From contig NZ_JBJXCY010000002.1 in the NCBI RefSeq assembly GCF_046159835.1, positions 1,240,001 to 1,304,000 on the forward strand: a stretch of DNA of 64,000 bases, written 5' to 3'. Below the pieces are notes generated by a model that searched no databases, had not been told where the DNA came from, and saw nothing but the letters and a program-made list of their open reading frames with translations. The position numbers and the translations under genes are program-made. Origin of the DNA: JACKJK01 sp046159835. Its GTDB lineage: Bacteria > Pseudomonadota > Alphaproteobacteria > Rhizobiales > Tepidamorphaceae. Numbering within the stretch: position 1 is the first letter of the stretch; every line of letters starts with the position of its first letter. Shown in pieces: positions 46,106 through 56,964 of the stretch.

Positions 46106-46810
46106 TCAAAAGGCGGAGGCGATCTCGTCGACGATTGTGTCGGCGGCCTCGGCCGGATTGCCGGCTTGCGTGATCGGGCGCCCGACGACGAGATAGTCGG
46201 ACCCCGACTTGATCGCAGATGCCGGCGTCGCGATGCGCTTCTGGTCGCCGGTGTCGCTGCCCGCAGGGCGCACGCCCGGCGTCACGATGTTGAGGTCCGG
46301 GCATTTCGCGCGAACAGCAGCCACTTCCATCGGCGAGCACACGATGCCGCCCATGCCGGTGCTGGCAGCGCTCTGCGCGCGCGACAGGACCAACTCGTCC
46401 GGCGATGCGGAATAGCCGGCCTCAGCAAGGTCCTCGGCATTGAGCGAGGTCAGCACCGTCACGCCGAGCAGGCACAGCGCGCTGTCGCCAATCCCGGCGA
46501 CGGCGGCCCGCATGGCTGCGGGATAGGCATGGATCGTCAGGAAGGCGAAGCCCTGGCCGGCGGCGTTTTCCACCGCCTTCGTCACCGTGTTGGAGATGTC
46601 GAGCAGCTTGAGGTCGAGAAAGACCGGCTTGCCGTCGGCGGCGAGATCGCGCGCCAGGTCGATGCCGCCGTTCATGGCAAGCTCCAGCCCCAGCTTGAAG
46701 ACGCCGACATGCCCGTCGAGCGATCTTGCAAGCGTCTCGGCCGCGCGCGTGTCCGGCACATCGAGCGCGACAATCAGGCGGTCGCGGGCGGAAAGGGAAG
46801 GTTTTGCCAT
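46106..46810 (-). CDS. pyrF: Orotidine 5'-phosphate decarboxylase
   Basis: 234 residues. The catalytic D-K-x-x-D array appears as VFLDLKLLDISNTV (about 61-74), and the phosphate loop as TPGVRPAGSD, followed by VVGRPITQAGNPAEA. It decarboxylates OMP to UMP, the last step of de novo pyrimidine synthesis. It is between pmtA and the DUF1330 gene on the minus strand, downstream of dnaK-dnaJ-pmtA. Confidence 0.97.
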   Translation of the reverse strand: MAKPSLSARDRLIVALDVPDTRAAETLARSLDGHVGVFKLGLELAMNGGIDLARDLAADGKPVFLDLKLLDISNTVTKAVENAAGQGFAFLTIHAYPAAMRAAVAGIGDSALCLLGVTVLTSLNAEDLAEAGYSASPDELVLSRAQSAASTGMGGIVCSPMEVAAVRAKCPDLNIVTPGVRPAGSDTGDQKRIATPASAIKSGSDYLVVGRPITQAGNPAEAADTIVDEIASAF

Positions 46811-46826
46811 TTGGATGTGGTCTGCG

Positions 46827-47432
46827 TCAGGCGCGCGGCTTGCGATAGGTCCACACGCGGGCCGGCGGCAGGTTGCGCCAAACCCACTTGGAGACGTCGA
46901 TCACGTAATCGCCGTGACCTTCCGGAACCGGGGGTACCAGCGCGTAGGAGAACTGGACGATCGGCATGCCGGGCGTCAGCGCCTCGAAACAGGCGTTGAT
47001 GAGGCGCAGGCGCTGCGCCAGCGGCTTGGTGAACAGCGGCAGGCCCGTCACCACGCCTGCAAGCTGCGGGTGGTCGAGATGGCGAAGGTGGTCGCGGATC
47101 GCGTAGGCATCGCCATTGATGATGTGCGCGCCGGGAAACTCGCTGCGCAGGTGGCCGCAGAATTCTGGATTGTACTCGACCAGCGCGATGCGGGAGGGGT
47201 CGAACCCGCGCTCAACGAGCGCCCGCGTGATGACGCCGGTTCCCGGTCCCAGTTCGAGGATCATGCCCGGCTGGCGCGGATCGACTTCCAGCGCCATGCG
47301 CTGGGCGAGTTCCTTGCTGCTGGGGCTGACGGCGCCGGTGCGAAGCGGCGAGGCCGCCCACGTTTTCAGAAAACGGAGGTCTTCGGCAAACTGGTCGCGT
47401 TTGCGACGGGTCTTGAGAATGTCCTGATGCAT
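46827..47432 (-). CDS. pmtA: Phospholipid N-methyltransferase PmtA family
   Basis: 201 residues from ATG 47432; a TTG at 47498 would add 22 residues. The family N-terminus LRFLKTWAASPLRTGAVSPSS is seen, then the SAM-binding loop MILELGPGTGVITRALVERG (two parts) and the acidic VEYNPEF. It methylates phosphatidylethanolamine stepwise to phosphatidylcholine on the inner membrane. The dnaK-dnaJ-pmtA order is known from Sinorhizobium and supports the Rhizobiales assignment. Which methylation steps it performs is not readable from sequence. Confidence 0.88.
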   Translation of the reverse strand: MHQDILKTRRKRDQFAEDLRFLKTWAASPLRTGAVSPSSKELAQRMALEVDPRQPGMILELGPGTGVITRALVERGFDPSRIALVEYNPEFCGHLRSEFPGAHIINGDAYAIRDHLRHLDHPQLAGVVTGLPLFTKPLAQRLRLINACFEALTPGMPIVQFSYALVPPVPEGHGDYVIDVSKWVWRNLPPARVWTYRKPRA

Positions 47433-47559
47433 GCCGCCGCTCGCGTCCCCCTCGTTCAGACGGTTTTTCTTGCTAGGCGCTTCTTGCGCCCTTGGCAAGC
47501 ATGCGCTCGCCCCGGTGGATATCGAAGCCAGTCAAACCGGCTGAAATGCGGCGGGAGCG

Positions 47560-48690
47560 CTACTCGTCGGCGCGGCCCTGGAAGAAATCCTTCACCCGGG
47601 AAATAAATCCGTGGGCGTCGGGGGTGTTCTCGTCGGAAGACGCCTCGTCAAACTCGCGCAGCAGGTCCTTCTGCTTGCGGCTGAGCTTCACCGGGGTCTC
47701 GACAATGGTCTGGACATAGAGGTCGCCGGCCTGGCGCGAGCGCAGCACCGGCATGCCCTTGGCTGACAGGCGGATCTGCGATCCCGTCTGCGTGCCGGCG
47801 GGAATCTTCACCTGCGTGCTCTTGCCATCCAGCGTCGGCACTTCGAGGCTACCGCCAAGCGCTGCTTGCGTGAAGCTGATCGGCGCGCGGCAGAACAGGT
47901 CCGCCCCGTCGCGCTGGAAAATCTCATGCGGCTTCACCGACAGGAAGATGTAGAGGTCCCCCGCCGGCGCGCCGCGCAGCCCCGCGTCGCCTTCGCCCGA
48001 CAAGCGGATGCGCGTGCCGTCCTCGACGCCTGCGGGAATGTTCAGCGACAGCGTGCGCTCGCGCGTCACGCGGCCCGCGCCACCGCAATCGTCACAGGGG
48101 GTGTCGATGGTCTCACCGGTACCGCCGCATCGCGGGCAGGTGCGTTCGATGGAGAAGAAGCCCTGTGACGCGCGCACGCGGCCCGCGCCGCCGCAGCCCT
48201 GGCAGGTGCTTGAGCCGGTGCCCGGCTTTGCGCCGTTGCCGCCGCATGTTTCGCAGGAAGAGCTGGACGGCACGCGGATTTCCGCAGCCTTGCCGGAATA
48301 GGCGTCCTCCAGCGTGATTTCCATGTTGTAGCGAAGATCCGCGCCGCGCCGGTTGTTCTGCCGTCCGCCGCCGCGCCGCCCGCCCATGAAGTCGCCGAAC
48401 AGGTCGTCGAAGATATCGGCCATCGAGGCGCCGAAATCGCCGTTGAAGCCGCCGGCGCCGCCGTTCTGGAACGCGGCATGGCCCATGCGGTCATAGGCGG
48501 CCCGCTTCTGCGGGTCCTTCAGCATCTCGTAGGCGGCGTTCACTTCCTTGAACTGCGCCTCGGCGGTGTCGTCGTCGGGATTGCGATCGGGATGCAGCTT
48601 CATCGCGAGCTTGCGATAGGCGGATTTCAGCGTTGCGGCGTCCGCATCGCGTTGCACCCCGAGAATTTCATAGAGATCGCGCTGTGACAT
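47560..48690 (-). CDS. dnaJ: Chaperone protein DnaJ
   Basis: 376 residues. The J domain has LYEILGVQRDADAATLKSAY and the essential HPD motif in MKLHPDRNPDD. A Gly/Phe-rich region (about 75-115) follows, then four CxxCxGxG zinc repeats (CETCGGNG, CQGCGGAG, CPRCGGTG and CDDCGGAG) and the C-terminal substrate domains. It stimulates DnaK ATPase and delivers clients. It is 235 bp downstream of dnaK, with a terminator-like hairpin in between. Confidence 0.98.
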   Translation of the reverse strand: MSQRDLYEILGVQRDADAATLKSAYRKLAMKLHPDRNPDDDTAEAQFKEVNAAYEMLKDPQKRAAYDRMGHAAFQNGGAGGFNGDFGASMADIFDDLFGDFMGGRRGGGRQNNRRGADLRYNMEITLEDAYSGKAAEIRVPSSSSCETCGGNGAKPGTGSSTCQGCGGAGRVRASQGFFSIERTCPRCGGTGETIDTPCDDCGGAGRVTRERTLSLNIPAGVEDGTRIRLSGEGDAGLRGAPAGDLYIFLSVKPHEIFQRDGADLFCRAPISFTQAALGGSLEVPTLDGKSTQVKIPAGTQTGSQIRLSAKGMPVLRSRQAGDLYVQTIVETPVKLSRKQKDLLREFDEASSDENTPDAHGFISRVKDFFQGRADE

Positions 48691-48880
48691 ATGTCGCTTG
48701 TCTTAATCTCTGTGGCGCCGCGCGTCCACGCATCCGCTGCGAAACGCCGTGTCTTTGCGCCAGATAATCATGTCCGCGGGCCTGTTCCAGCCAATGCCGG
48801 CGAAGGCATGACACTATCGCCGCGCTGCGTTGCACACCGGTCACACATCCTGCGTGTTTCGGGTGGCCGGGTACGAGAAC

Positions 48881-48902
48881 GGGCGGCCGTTGCCGGCCGC
48901 CC
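48881..48902 (-). terminator. Hairpin between dnaK and dnaJ
   Basis: A perfect 9-bp GC stem, GGGCGGCCG / CGGCCGCCC, with a 4-nt loop lies 24 bp past the dnaK stop on the minus strand. There is no strong T run after it, so it may act as a partial terminator or mRNA-stabilising hairpin that makes dnaK more abundant than dnaJ. Confidence 0.6.
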
Positions 48903-48925
48903 GCCTGTTGAGATTGTGAGGGCCG

Positions 48926-50836
<1,911 letters not shown>

Positions 50837-51003
50837 GATGAAAACTCCCAGTGTTCAGGCGGGTCGCTGACAGGCCCTTGAAGGCACCTTCGCGCAATAT
50901 CTGCGGTCTGCGACTCCCTTGGGGTTGGAAAACATGTTCCCTTGGCTCGTCCGGTCCGGATGGCGCTTCGCCTCCGGGGACGAACGAACGGAACCTGCGC
51001 GGT

Positions 51004-51032
51004 ATATAAGAACCGAGTCAGATGCCTGCAAG
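51004..51032 (-). promoter_or_regulatory. Putative dnaK promoter
   Basis: On the minus strand CTTGCA (51032-51027) and TTATAT (51009-51004) are exactly 17 bp apart. The CTTG -35 fits alphaproteobacterial RpoH as well as the housekeeping factor. It sits in the dnaK-alkB divergent gap. Confidence 0.45.
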
Positions 51033-51081
51033 CGTGGTGACCCAATTGTTGGAAATGGCTGCAAACCGGCCTGATGCCTGA

Positions 51082-51735
51082 ATGACAGAACAATCCCCGA
51101 CGCGGGCTGCGGACCTCGAACCGGTTCCCGGACTGCGCCTTTATTCGCTCTATTTCAACCCGCAGCAACAGGCGGAGCTGCGCGACGCCATCCGCGATGT
51201 GGTGCGCCAGGCCCCGCTTTACACCCCTGTGATGCCGCGTTCGGGGCGCCCCTTTTCTGTGCGCATGACCAATTGCGGCCCGCTCGGCTGGGTCGCGGAC
51301 AAGGCGGGCTATCGCTACCAGCCCACCCACCCGGAAACCGGCGAACCGTGGCCGGCGATGCCGCCGCAGCTCACCGCACTGTGGGAGAATGTCGCAGGTT
51401 TCGGCGCGCCGCCGGAAGCCTGCCTCGTCAACCATTACGCCGAGAGCGCGCGCATGGGCCTGCACGTGGATGAGGACGAGCAGGACTTCGATGCCCCGGT
51501 CGTTTCCGTCTCGCTGGGTGATTCGTGCCTGTTCCGATATGGCGGGCTTGCGCGCCGCGACCCGACGCGCTCGTTCCGGCTGCATTCCGGCGATGTGCTG
51601 GTGATGGGCGGGCCGGCGCGGCTGATCCATCACGGGGTCGACCGCATCATCAAGGACACGTCGACGCTTCTCACGCAGTCCGGGCGCATCAACCTCACCC
51701 TGCGTCGCGTGACGAAACCGGGCCTGAACGCTTAA
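51082..51735 (+). CDS. alkB: DNA oxidative demethylase AlkB
   Basis: 217 residues, normal for AlkB. The Fe(II)/2-oxoglutarate oxygenase motif is LHVDEDEQDF (His-x-Asp), with the distal His in IHHGVDRI and the 2OG-binding Arg in the C-terminal GRINLTLRRVT. The nucleotide-recognition block is VNHYAESARMGLHVDED. It removes 1-methyladenine and 3-methylcytosine by oxidation. It is divergent from dnaK. A second alkylation-repair gene (Ada-like) is 7 kb away. Confidence 0.95.
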   Translation: MTEQSPTRAADLEPVPGLRLYSLYFNPQQQAELRDAIRDVVRQAPLYTPVMPRSGRPFSVRMTNCGPLGWVADKAGYRYQPTHPETGEPWPAMPPQLTALWENVAGFGAPPEACLVNHYAESARMGLHVDEDEQDFDAPVVSVSLGDSCLFRYGGLARRDPTRSFRLHSGDVLVMGGPARLIHHGVDRIIKDTSTLLTQSGRINLTLRRVTKPGLNA

Positions 51736-51879
51736 CTCGGCAGAAAAACCGCGCCAAACGGGGTGAAAACCTTTCACCCGTGACGAAACTGTTGCGTCCG
51801 TGTAGCGATAGTGCCGAATGCTCGGGGGTTGGTACCATCGTCCCTTGGCTTAGGGTTCACCGGAAACGGGACGATACCA

Positions 51880-54741
51880 ATGACTGACTCCGCAACGCTC
51901 AAGGCGCGCTACCTCGAATTGCTGGAAAGCCATATCGAGCAGCCGGCGCACGATCCGCAGGCCAACGCGGTCAAGCAGCTTGCCTACGACATCTCCCGCG
52001 ACCTGGAAGCCGGCAGCATCGACACCGACGATCTCGACGGTCTTGCCAAGGCGCTCGCGGACGAGGCGCTGATCTCGCGCGCCCGCCGCCTGCGCTCCTA
52101 CGTGGAGGCGAACTCCAAGGACGAGGCCGTTGCCCGCTTCGAACGCGTGGTCCGCGCCGCCGCCATGGGCGATGGCGGCAAGCCGATCCCCTTCGAAGGC
52201 TTCCGCGCCCAGTGGGAACGCCCGCAATACGGTTTCGTGCTCACCGCCCACCCGACCTTCTCCATGTCGGACGCGCTGCGCGGCATCCTTGCCGACCTCG
52301 CCGCCCACGAAAAGGACAGCGAGGAATATGCCGCCGCCCTTGAACGGCTGAAGGACGAGAAGCACCAGCCGGAGCCGGAGCAGACCCTGAAACGCGAACA
52401 TGCCGCGGCGCAGGCCACGCTGAAGCGCATCGCCGCCTCCCTCGACATACTCCACCGCAAGCTGGTGGAGATCGCCCGCGACGTCTATCCGCTGCAATGG
52501 GCGGCTTTCCGCCCGCAACTCTCCACGCTGGCGTCCTGGGTCGGCTACGACCTCGACGGCCGCTCCGATATCGACTGGTCGGATTCGCTGAGCTTCCGCC
52601 TCAACGAGAAGGCCGCCCAGCTGCAGATGTATGCCGAGGCGCTGGACGTGATCCTCGACAAGGGCGAGGCCTCCAAGCCGGTGACGACGCGCATCAAGAA
52701 GCTGCGCGACAGGCTGGCCCGTGCCGGCGAAAGCGCGCGCGCCGAGGCCGAGGCCTTCAGCGCCGACCTGTCGGACCCGGCCGCCCTGTCGGCTGCGGCC
52801 AACCGGCTGACCGACAAGGACTCCAACCGCCTCGTCGAGACGAAGGCCGTGCGCGAGGAACTGCACGAACTCATCATCGCCGAGGAATCCCCTGCCGTGC
52901 GCACCGAGCTGATCGTCGTGCATGCAGCCGTCGCCTCGCGCGGGCTTGGTACCGGCCATGTCCACGTGCGCATCAACGCGGTGCAGGTCCACAACGCGCT
53001 TCGCGCGCATCTCGGCTGGACGGGGCAGGGCGCGCTCGACGGGCGCTGGCCGCTGTCGAACCTCACCACCGAGATTGCCCGCACCAAGCCGGCCGACATC
53101 AACTTCGCCTCGCTCGGCGCGGAACAGACGACCGCGCTCCAGCAGATGATGCTGGTGTCGCGGCTCCTGACGCTGGTCGACCGGGAAACCGTGGTCCGCT
53201 ACCTGATCGCGGAATGTGAGCAACCGCTGACCGCGCTCGCGGTGCTCTATTTCGCGCGGCTCTTCGGCATTGACGACCGCATCGACATCTCGCCGCTGTT
53301 CGAGACGCCCGACGCGCTGGAGCGCGGCAACCGCCTCATCGAGCAGCTGATCGAGAACGACGTCTTCCGTGCGCACCTGGAAGAGCGCGGGCGCATCGCC
53401 ATCCAGACCGGGTTTTCCGATGCCGGCCGCTTCATCGGCCAGATCCCGGCAGCGCTTGCCATCGAGCGGCTGCAGATCCAGCTCGCCCGCCTGATGGAGA
53501 AGAAGGAATTGAAGGGCGTCGAGGCGCTGATCTTCGACACCCACGGCGAATCGCTCGGGCGCGGCAGCCATCCCGGGTCCCTGACCAACCGCCAGTACCA
53601 TATCATGACGCCGTGGGCGCGCAGCCGGTTCAAGAAGCTGGGCATCCCGCTCTGCCACGAGTCGAGCTTCCAGGGCACCGACGGCTTCCTGCTGTTCGAG
53701 ACCGACGATCTCGCCCTGCGCACCGTCTCCGGCATTCTCGTCGCCGAGCGCGACTGGAAGGCGCCGCACGACGATCCGTTCTATTCCGACATTGCCTTCA
53801 CGTGGGATTTCTACCGCGAACTGCGCCGCTACCAGATCGCGCTCTACAACGATCCCGATTACGGCGCGGCGGTCTTTGCCTTCGCCGGCAACCTGCTGTT
53901 CGCCACGGGTTCGAGAAAGTCGCGCCGGGCGAGCGAAAGCGGCGGCGGGCGCACCGACCTGTCCCGCCTGCGGGCGATCCCGCACAACGCGACGCTGCAG
54001 CAGCTTGGTTTCGTGCCCAACGTGGTGACGGGCTTCGGCTCGGCGGCGGTCCACGAATTCGACCGCTTCGCCGATCTCTGCCGCAAGTCTCCGCGCGCGA
54101 CCGCGCTGGTGGAAATGATTGCCTTCGCGCGCCGTCAGTCGAGCCTCACGGCCTTTGCCGCGCAGGCGACCATTCTGGATGCGGGCTTCTGGATCGCGCG
54201 CGCCGATGCCGGTGGCGCCGGGCCGCAGCGCCGCGCCTGCCTGACGCTCGCCGAGCGCCTGTCGGACAAGGGCATCGCCTTTGCCTTCAACCGCTTCCAC
54301 ACCAAGCTGCGCACCGACCTGCTGCATCTCGAGGCGCTGCTTGAGGAACTGGGGTCCGGGGTCAATCCGCTGGCGGATGATTCACGCCGCGCGCTCTACC
54401 TGCTGCATGCAGTGCGCATCGCGCTGATGATGCACGTGCTGCTGCGGGCCGCCGACCTGCCGCCCTTTGCCGCGCGAAACGATTTCTCCCGCGAAGTGGT
54501 GCTGGACCTGCTGCTGCAGATGCGCGTGCCGGAGGCCACCGCCCTGATCGCGGAAACCTTCCCCCGCCGGGCGGATGCCGGGCCTGCGCTGGATCTGAAC
54601 GAGAAATCGACCTTCGATGCCGAGCGTGAAAGCGGCTACCCGCATATCCACGAGAACATCATCGCGCCGCTGACCAAGGTCTACGAGCAGATGCGCCGCA
54701 TCGGCATCGGCCTGTCGCACCGGTTCGGTGCGTACGGGTAA
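51880..54741 (+). CDS. Divergent phosphoenolpyruvate carboxylase-like protein
   Basis: 953 residues, the size and overall order of bacterial PEP carboxylase, from ATG 51880. Recognisable family blocks are present but altered. LTAHPTF (121-127) keeps the catalytic His124 but has Phe where the family has Glu. GFSDAGRFIG (511-520) replaces the usual GYSDSxKDxG, so the conserved Lys is Arg517. THGESLGRGSHPG (554-566) replaces HGRGGxxGRGGxP, keeping only the second Arg. LRAIP (697-701) is retained. It may be a non-canonical PEPC subgroup or a homologue with changed chemistry. It is monocistronic, ended by an inverted repeat shared with grpE. Confidence 0.8.
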   Translation: MTDSATLKARYLELLESHIEQPAHDPQANAVKQLAYDISRDLEAGSIDTDDLDGLAKALADEALISRARRLRSYVEANSKDEAVARFERVVRAAAMGDGGKPIPFEGFRAQWERPQYGFVLTAHPTFSMSDALRGILADLAAHEKDSEEYAAALERLKDEKHQPEPEQTLKREHAAAQATLKRIAASLDILHRKLVEIARDVYPLQWAAFRPQLSTLASWVGYDLDGRSDIDWSDSLSFRLNEKAAQLQMYAEALDVILDKGEASKPVTTRIKKLRDRLARAGESARAEAEAFSADLSDPAALSAAANRLTDKDSNRLVETKAVREELHELIIAEESPAVRTELIVVHAAVASRGLGTGHVHVRINAVQVHNALRAHLGWTGQGALDGRWPLSNLTTEIARTKPADINFASLGAEQTTALQQMMLVSRLLTLVDRETVVRYLIAECEQPLTALAVLYFARLFGIDDRIDISPLFETPDALERGNRLIEQLIENDVFRAHLEERGRIAIQTGFSDAGRFIGQIPAALAIERLQIQLARLMEKKELKGVEALIFDTHGESLGRGSHPGSLTNRQYHIMTPWARSRFKKLGIPLCHESSFQGTDGFLLFETDDLALRTVSGILVAERDWKAPHDDPFYSDIAFTWDFYRELRRYQIALYNDPDYGAAVFAFAGNLLFATGSRKSRRASESGGGRTDLSRLRAIPHNATLQQLGFVPNVVTGFGSAAVHEFDRFADLCRKSPRATALVEMIAFARRQSSLTAFAAQATILDAGFWIARADAGGAGPQRRACLTLAERLSDKGIAFAFNRFHTKLRTDLLHLEALLEELGSGVNPLADDSRRALYLLHAVRIALMMHVLLRAADLPPFAARNDFSREVVLDLLLQMRVPEATALIAETFPRRADAGPALDLNEKSTFDAERESGYPHIHENIIAPLTKVYEQMRRIGIGLSHRFGAYG

Positions 54742-54742
54742 G

Positions 54743-54782
54743 CAATTCCAAAAAGTGGACGCCGGTTTTTGGTCCGGAATTG
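54743..54782. repeat. Inverted repeat between ppc-like gene and grpE; probable bidirectional terminator
   Basis: CAATTCC (54743-54749) pairs with GGAATTG (54776-54782), and inside it AAAA(A)/TTTT(T) and GGAC/GTCC segments pair further. The sequence pattern (AATTCC...GTGG...CCGGTTTTT...GGTCCGGAATT) resembles a short dispersed repeat I recall from rhizobial intergenic regions. Its place between two convergent genes fits termination of both. Confidence 0.6.
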
Positions 54783-54832
54783 GGACAAGACACGAAAACC
54801 ACGCCTGCGCCGGTTCGGTGCAGGCAGCTTCG

Positions 54833-55498
54833 TTACACGGTCTTGTCGACGTGCTCTTCCGAACCCGGTGCTTCGCCGCCCGTCTCGGGCTGGGTCTCGG
54901 CCTCGGCGGCGGGCGCTTCCTGCGGCTTCGGTGCCGACTTCGGTCCACCCTTGGAGACGCCGACCATGGCGGGGCGCAGCACGCGCTCGCCGATCGAATA
55001 GCCATCCTGGGTGACCTGCATCACCGTGCCTGACGGGACGGACGGGTCCGGAACCTCGAAAATCGCCTGGTGCATGTTCGGGTCGAACTTCTCGCCCTCG
55101 GCCGCAATCTTCTTCACGCCGTGGCGCTCCATCAGCCGAACCAGCTCGCCCTTGGTGAGTTGCACGCCTTCGCGCATGGAATCGAAGGCAGCGCGCATGG
55201 CCTCGGCCTCTTCCGGGGTGCCGGTTTCCAGCGCCCGGGACAGGTTGTCGGCGACAACCAGCATATCGCGCGCGAAGTTCGCGATCGCGTACTGGCCGGC
55301 TTCGCGAACCTGTCGGTCGGTCCGCTTGCGCAGGTTTTCCATCTCCGCGACGGTGCGCAGCAGGCGGTCCTTCATCTCGGCATTTTCCGCCGCGAGCGCA
55401 GCTGCCGCCGCCTGCGCGGCTTCCATGTCCGGGCCGTCGGCGGCCATCGTCTCGTCATTCTCGTTGACGGGCTGATTGTCCATGTCGTCGTTGCTCAT
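54833..55498 (-). CDS. grpE: Nucleotide exchange factor GrpE
   Basis: 221 residues. An acidic, Ala-rich N-terminus leads into the long coiled coil (about 30-90, 'LRTVAEMENLRKRTDRQV'). The beta domain carries the GrpE signature FDPNMHQAIFEVPDPSVPSG (given in part) and DGYSIGERVLRPAMVGVSKG (given in part). It releases ADP from DnaK. It is 182 bp downstream of hrcA on the same strand, the usual hrcA-grpE arrangement, and separate from dnaKJ. Confidence 0.97.
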   Translation of the reverse strand: MSNDDMDNQPVNENDETMAADGPDMEAAQAAAAALAAENAEMKDRLLRTVAEMENLRKRTDRQVREAGQYAIANFARDMLVVADNLSRALETGTPEEAEAMRAAFDSMREGVQLTKGELVRLMERHGVKKIAAEGEKFDPNMHQAIFEVPDPSVPSGTVMQVTQDGYSIGERVLRPAMVGVSKGGPKSAPKPQEAPAAEAETQPETGGEAPGSEEHVDKTV

Positions 55499-55680
55499 CG
55501 CGTCGTTTCCCGTGGTCGGCCCACTGCCGGCATGCGTCGCGCGGGTGTTTCGCGTGTCGCGTGCGCAAGGTTCAGGTGGGCGCGTGAGGTTTCGTTGGGG
55601 CGGATATCAGGGCTTTGGCCGCGAAAATCAACCCGGCGCGCGGCGCAAGGTGCATGTCGCTCGGCTCTTTGGTGCTGTGC

Positions 55681-56811
55681 TCAACCTTTGTCGAGGATGC
55701 GGCTGACCAGTTTCGCGGTGTAGTCCACCATCGGCACGATGCGCCCGTAGTTAATCCGCGTCGGACCGATCACGCCCAGCACCCCGACGAGGCTCTGGTC
55801 CCGGTCGCGGTAGGGCGACAGCACGACGGACGAGCCCGACAGCGAAAACAGCTTGTTCTCCGAGCCGATGAAGATGCGCACCCCGTCGCCGGTTTCGGCG
55901 AGGCCGAGCAGTTCGACGATGTCGTTCTTGCGCTCAAGGTCGGCCAGCAGCAGCTGCACCCGTTCGAGGTCTTCCAGCGCGTTCAGGTCTTCCAGCAGGT
56001 TCGCCTGCCCGCGCACGATAAGCGTCGGCGGCTGGCCGTCGCGCGCCGCGCCGAAGCTCGCAAGCCCCGCCTCGATGACCTTGTCGGTCAGTTCGGCAAC
56101 CTGCGTGCGGGCCTCCTCGCGCGCCGATTCCATGTCGCGGCGCGCATGCGCCAGCGTCTTCCCGCGCAGATGGGCGTTCAGGTAGTTCGCCGCTTCGTTG
56201 AGGCTGTCGGCTGGAATGTCTTCCGGCAGGTCCATCAGCCGGTTTTCCACCGCGCCGTTGTCCCCCACCAGCACGACAAGGCACTTGCGGGTGTCGAGGC
56301 GGACGAACTCCACGTGGCGGATCTTCAGGTCGCTCTTGGTGGCGAGCACGACGGCAGCGCTGCGCGACAGGCCCGAAAGCAGGTTGCCGGCCTCCGTCAG
56401 CACGGTCTCCACCGAACCCTGGTTCTGGCCGGCGGCGACCTGCGCCTCGATGCTGCTGCGCTCGGCTTCCGTCAGTTCGCCGAACTGCATCAGCGCATCG
56501 ACGAAGAACCGCAGGCCAAGCTCGGTCGGCAGCCGCCCGGCGGAGGTATGCGGCGCAAAGATCAGCCCCAGCGATTCCAGGTCCGACATGACGTTGCGGA
56601 TCGAGGCCGGCGACAGGTTGATCGACGGCGCACGGCTCAGGCTTCGCGAGCCGACCGGGATGCCCGTCTCCAGGTAGCTTTCCACGATATGCCGGAAAAT
56701 GTCGCGCGAACGCTCGCCGAGCTTGGCAAGCTCGGATTCCATCTCGCCGGTCGACGGGTCGGACGACCCGTCGCCGGGCGCAATTGCACGCAGGTGACTC
56801 AATGTGTCCAT
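55681..56811 (-). CDS. hrcA: Heat-inducible transcription repressor HrcA
   Basis: 376 residues from ATG 56811; a longer in-frame extension is not family-like. The N-terminal winged HTH contains SRDIFRHIVESYLETGIPVG and 'LSPASIRNVMSDLESLG', followed by HTSAGRLPTELGLRFFVD. The C-terminal part is the GAF-like domain. HrcA binds CIRCE operators, normally in front of groESL, and needs GroEL to be active. No CIRCE is visible in this window, so its target is probably elsewhere. It is divergent from rph. Confidence 0.97.
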   Translation of the reverse strand: MDTLSHLRAIAPGDGSSDPSTGEMESELAKLGERSRDIFRHIVESYLETGIPVGSRSLSRAPSINLSPASIRNVMSDLESLGLIFAPHTSAGRLPTELGLRFFVDALMQFGELTEAERSSIEAQVAAGQNQGSVETVLTEAGNLLSGLSRSAAVVLATKSDLKIRHVEFVRLDTRKCLVVLVGDNGAVENRLMDLPEDIPADSLNEAANYLNAHLRGKTLAHARRDMESAREEARTQVAELTDKVIEAGLASFGAARDGQPPTLIVRGQANLLEDLNALEDLERVQLLLADLERKNDIVELLGLAETGDGVRIFIGSENKLFSLSGSSVVLSPYRDRDQSLVGVLGVIGPTRINYGRIVPMVDYTAKLVSRILDKG

Positions 56812-56964
56812 GTGGGGATATGTTCGCTGCCGCACGCGGTCAGTCAAGTGCGCGGCGGGCGGTTCGCAGGCGTGCCGTGCGTGCATTGTCTTTGCGATTG
56901 CCGCGCGAAGCGGGTACAGAGCCAGCCACGCCAATCCATTCCGCTAGCAGGGATACTTCGCGAG

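Noticed and set aside
55615..56964. 450-residue extension of ribonuclease PH
   Set aside because: It is the antisense of hrcA; the RNase PH family start is at ATG 56965.
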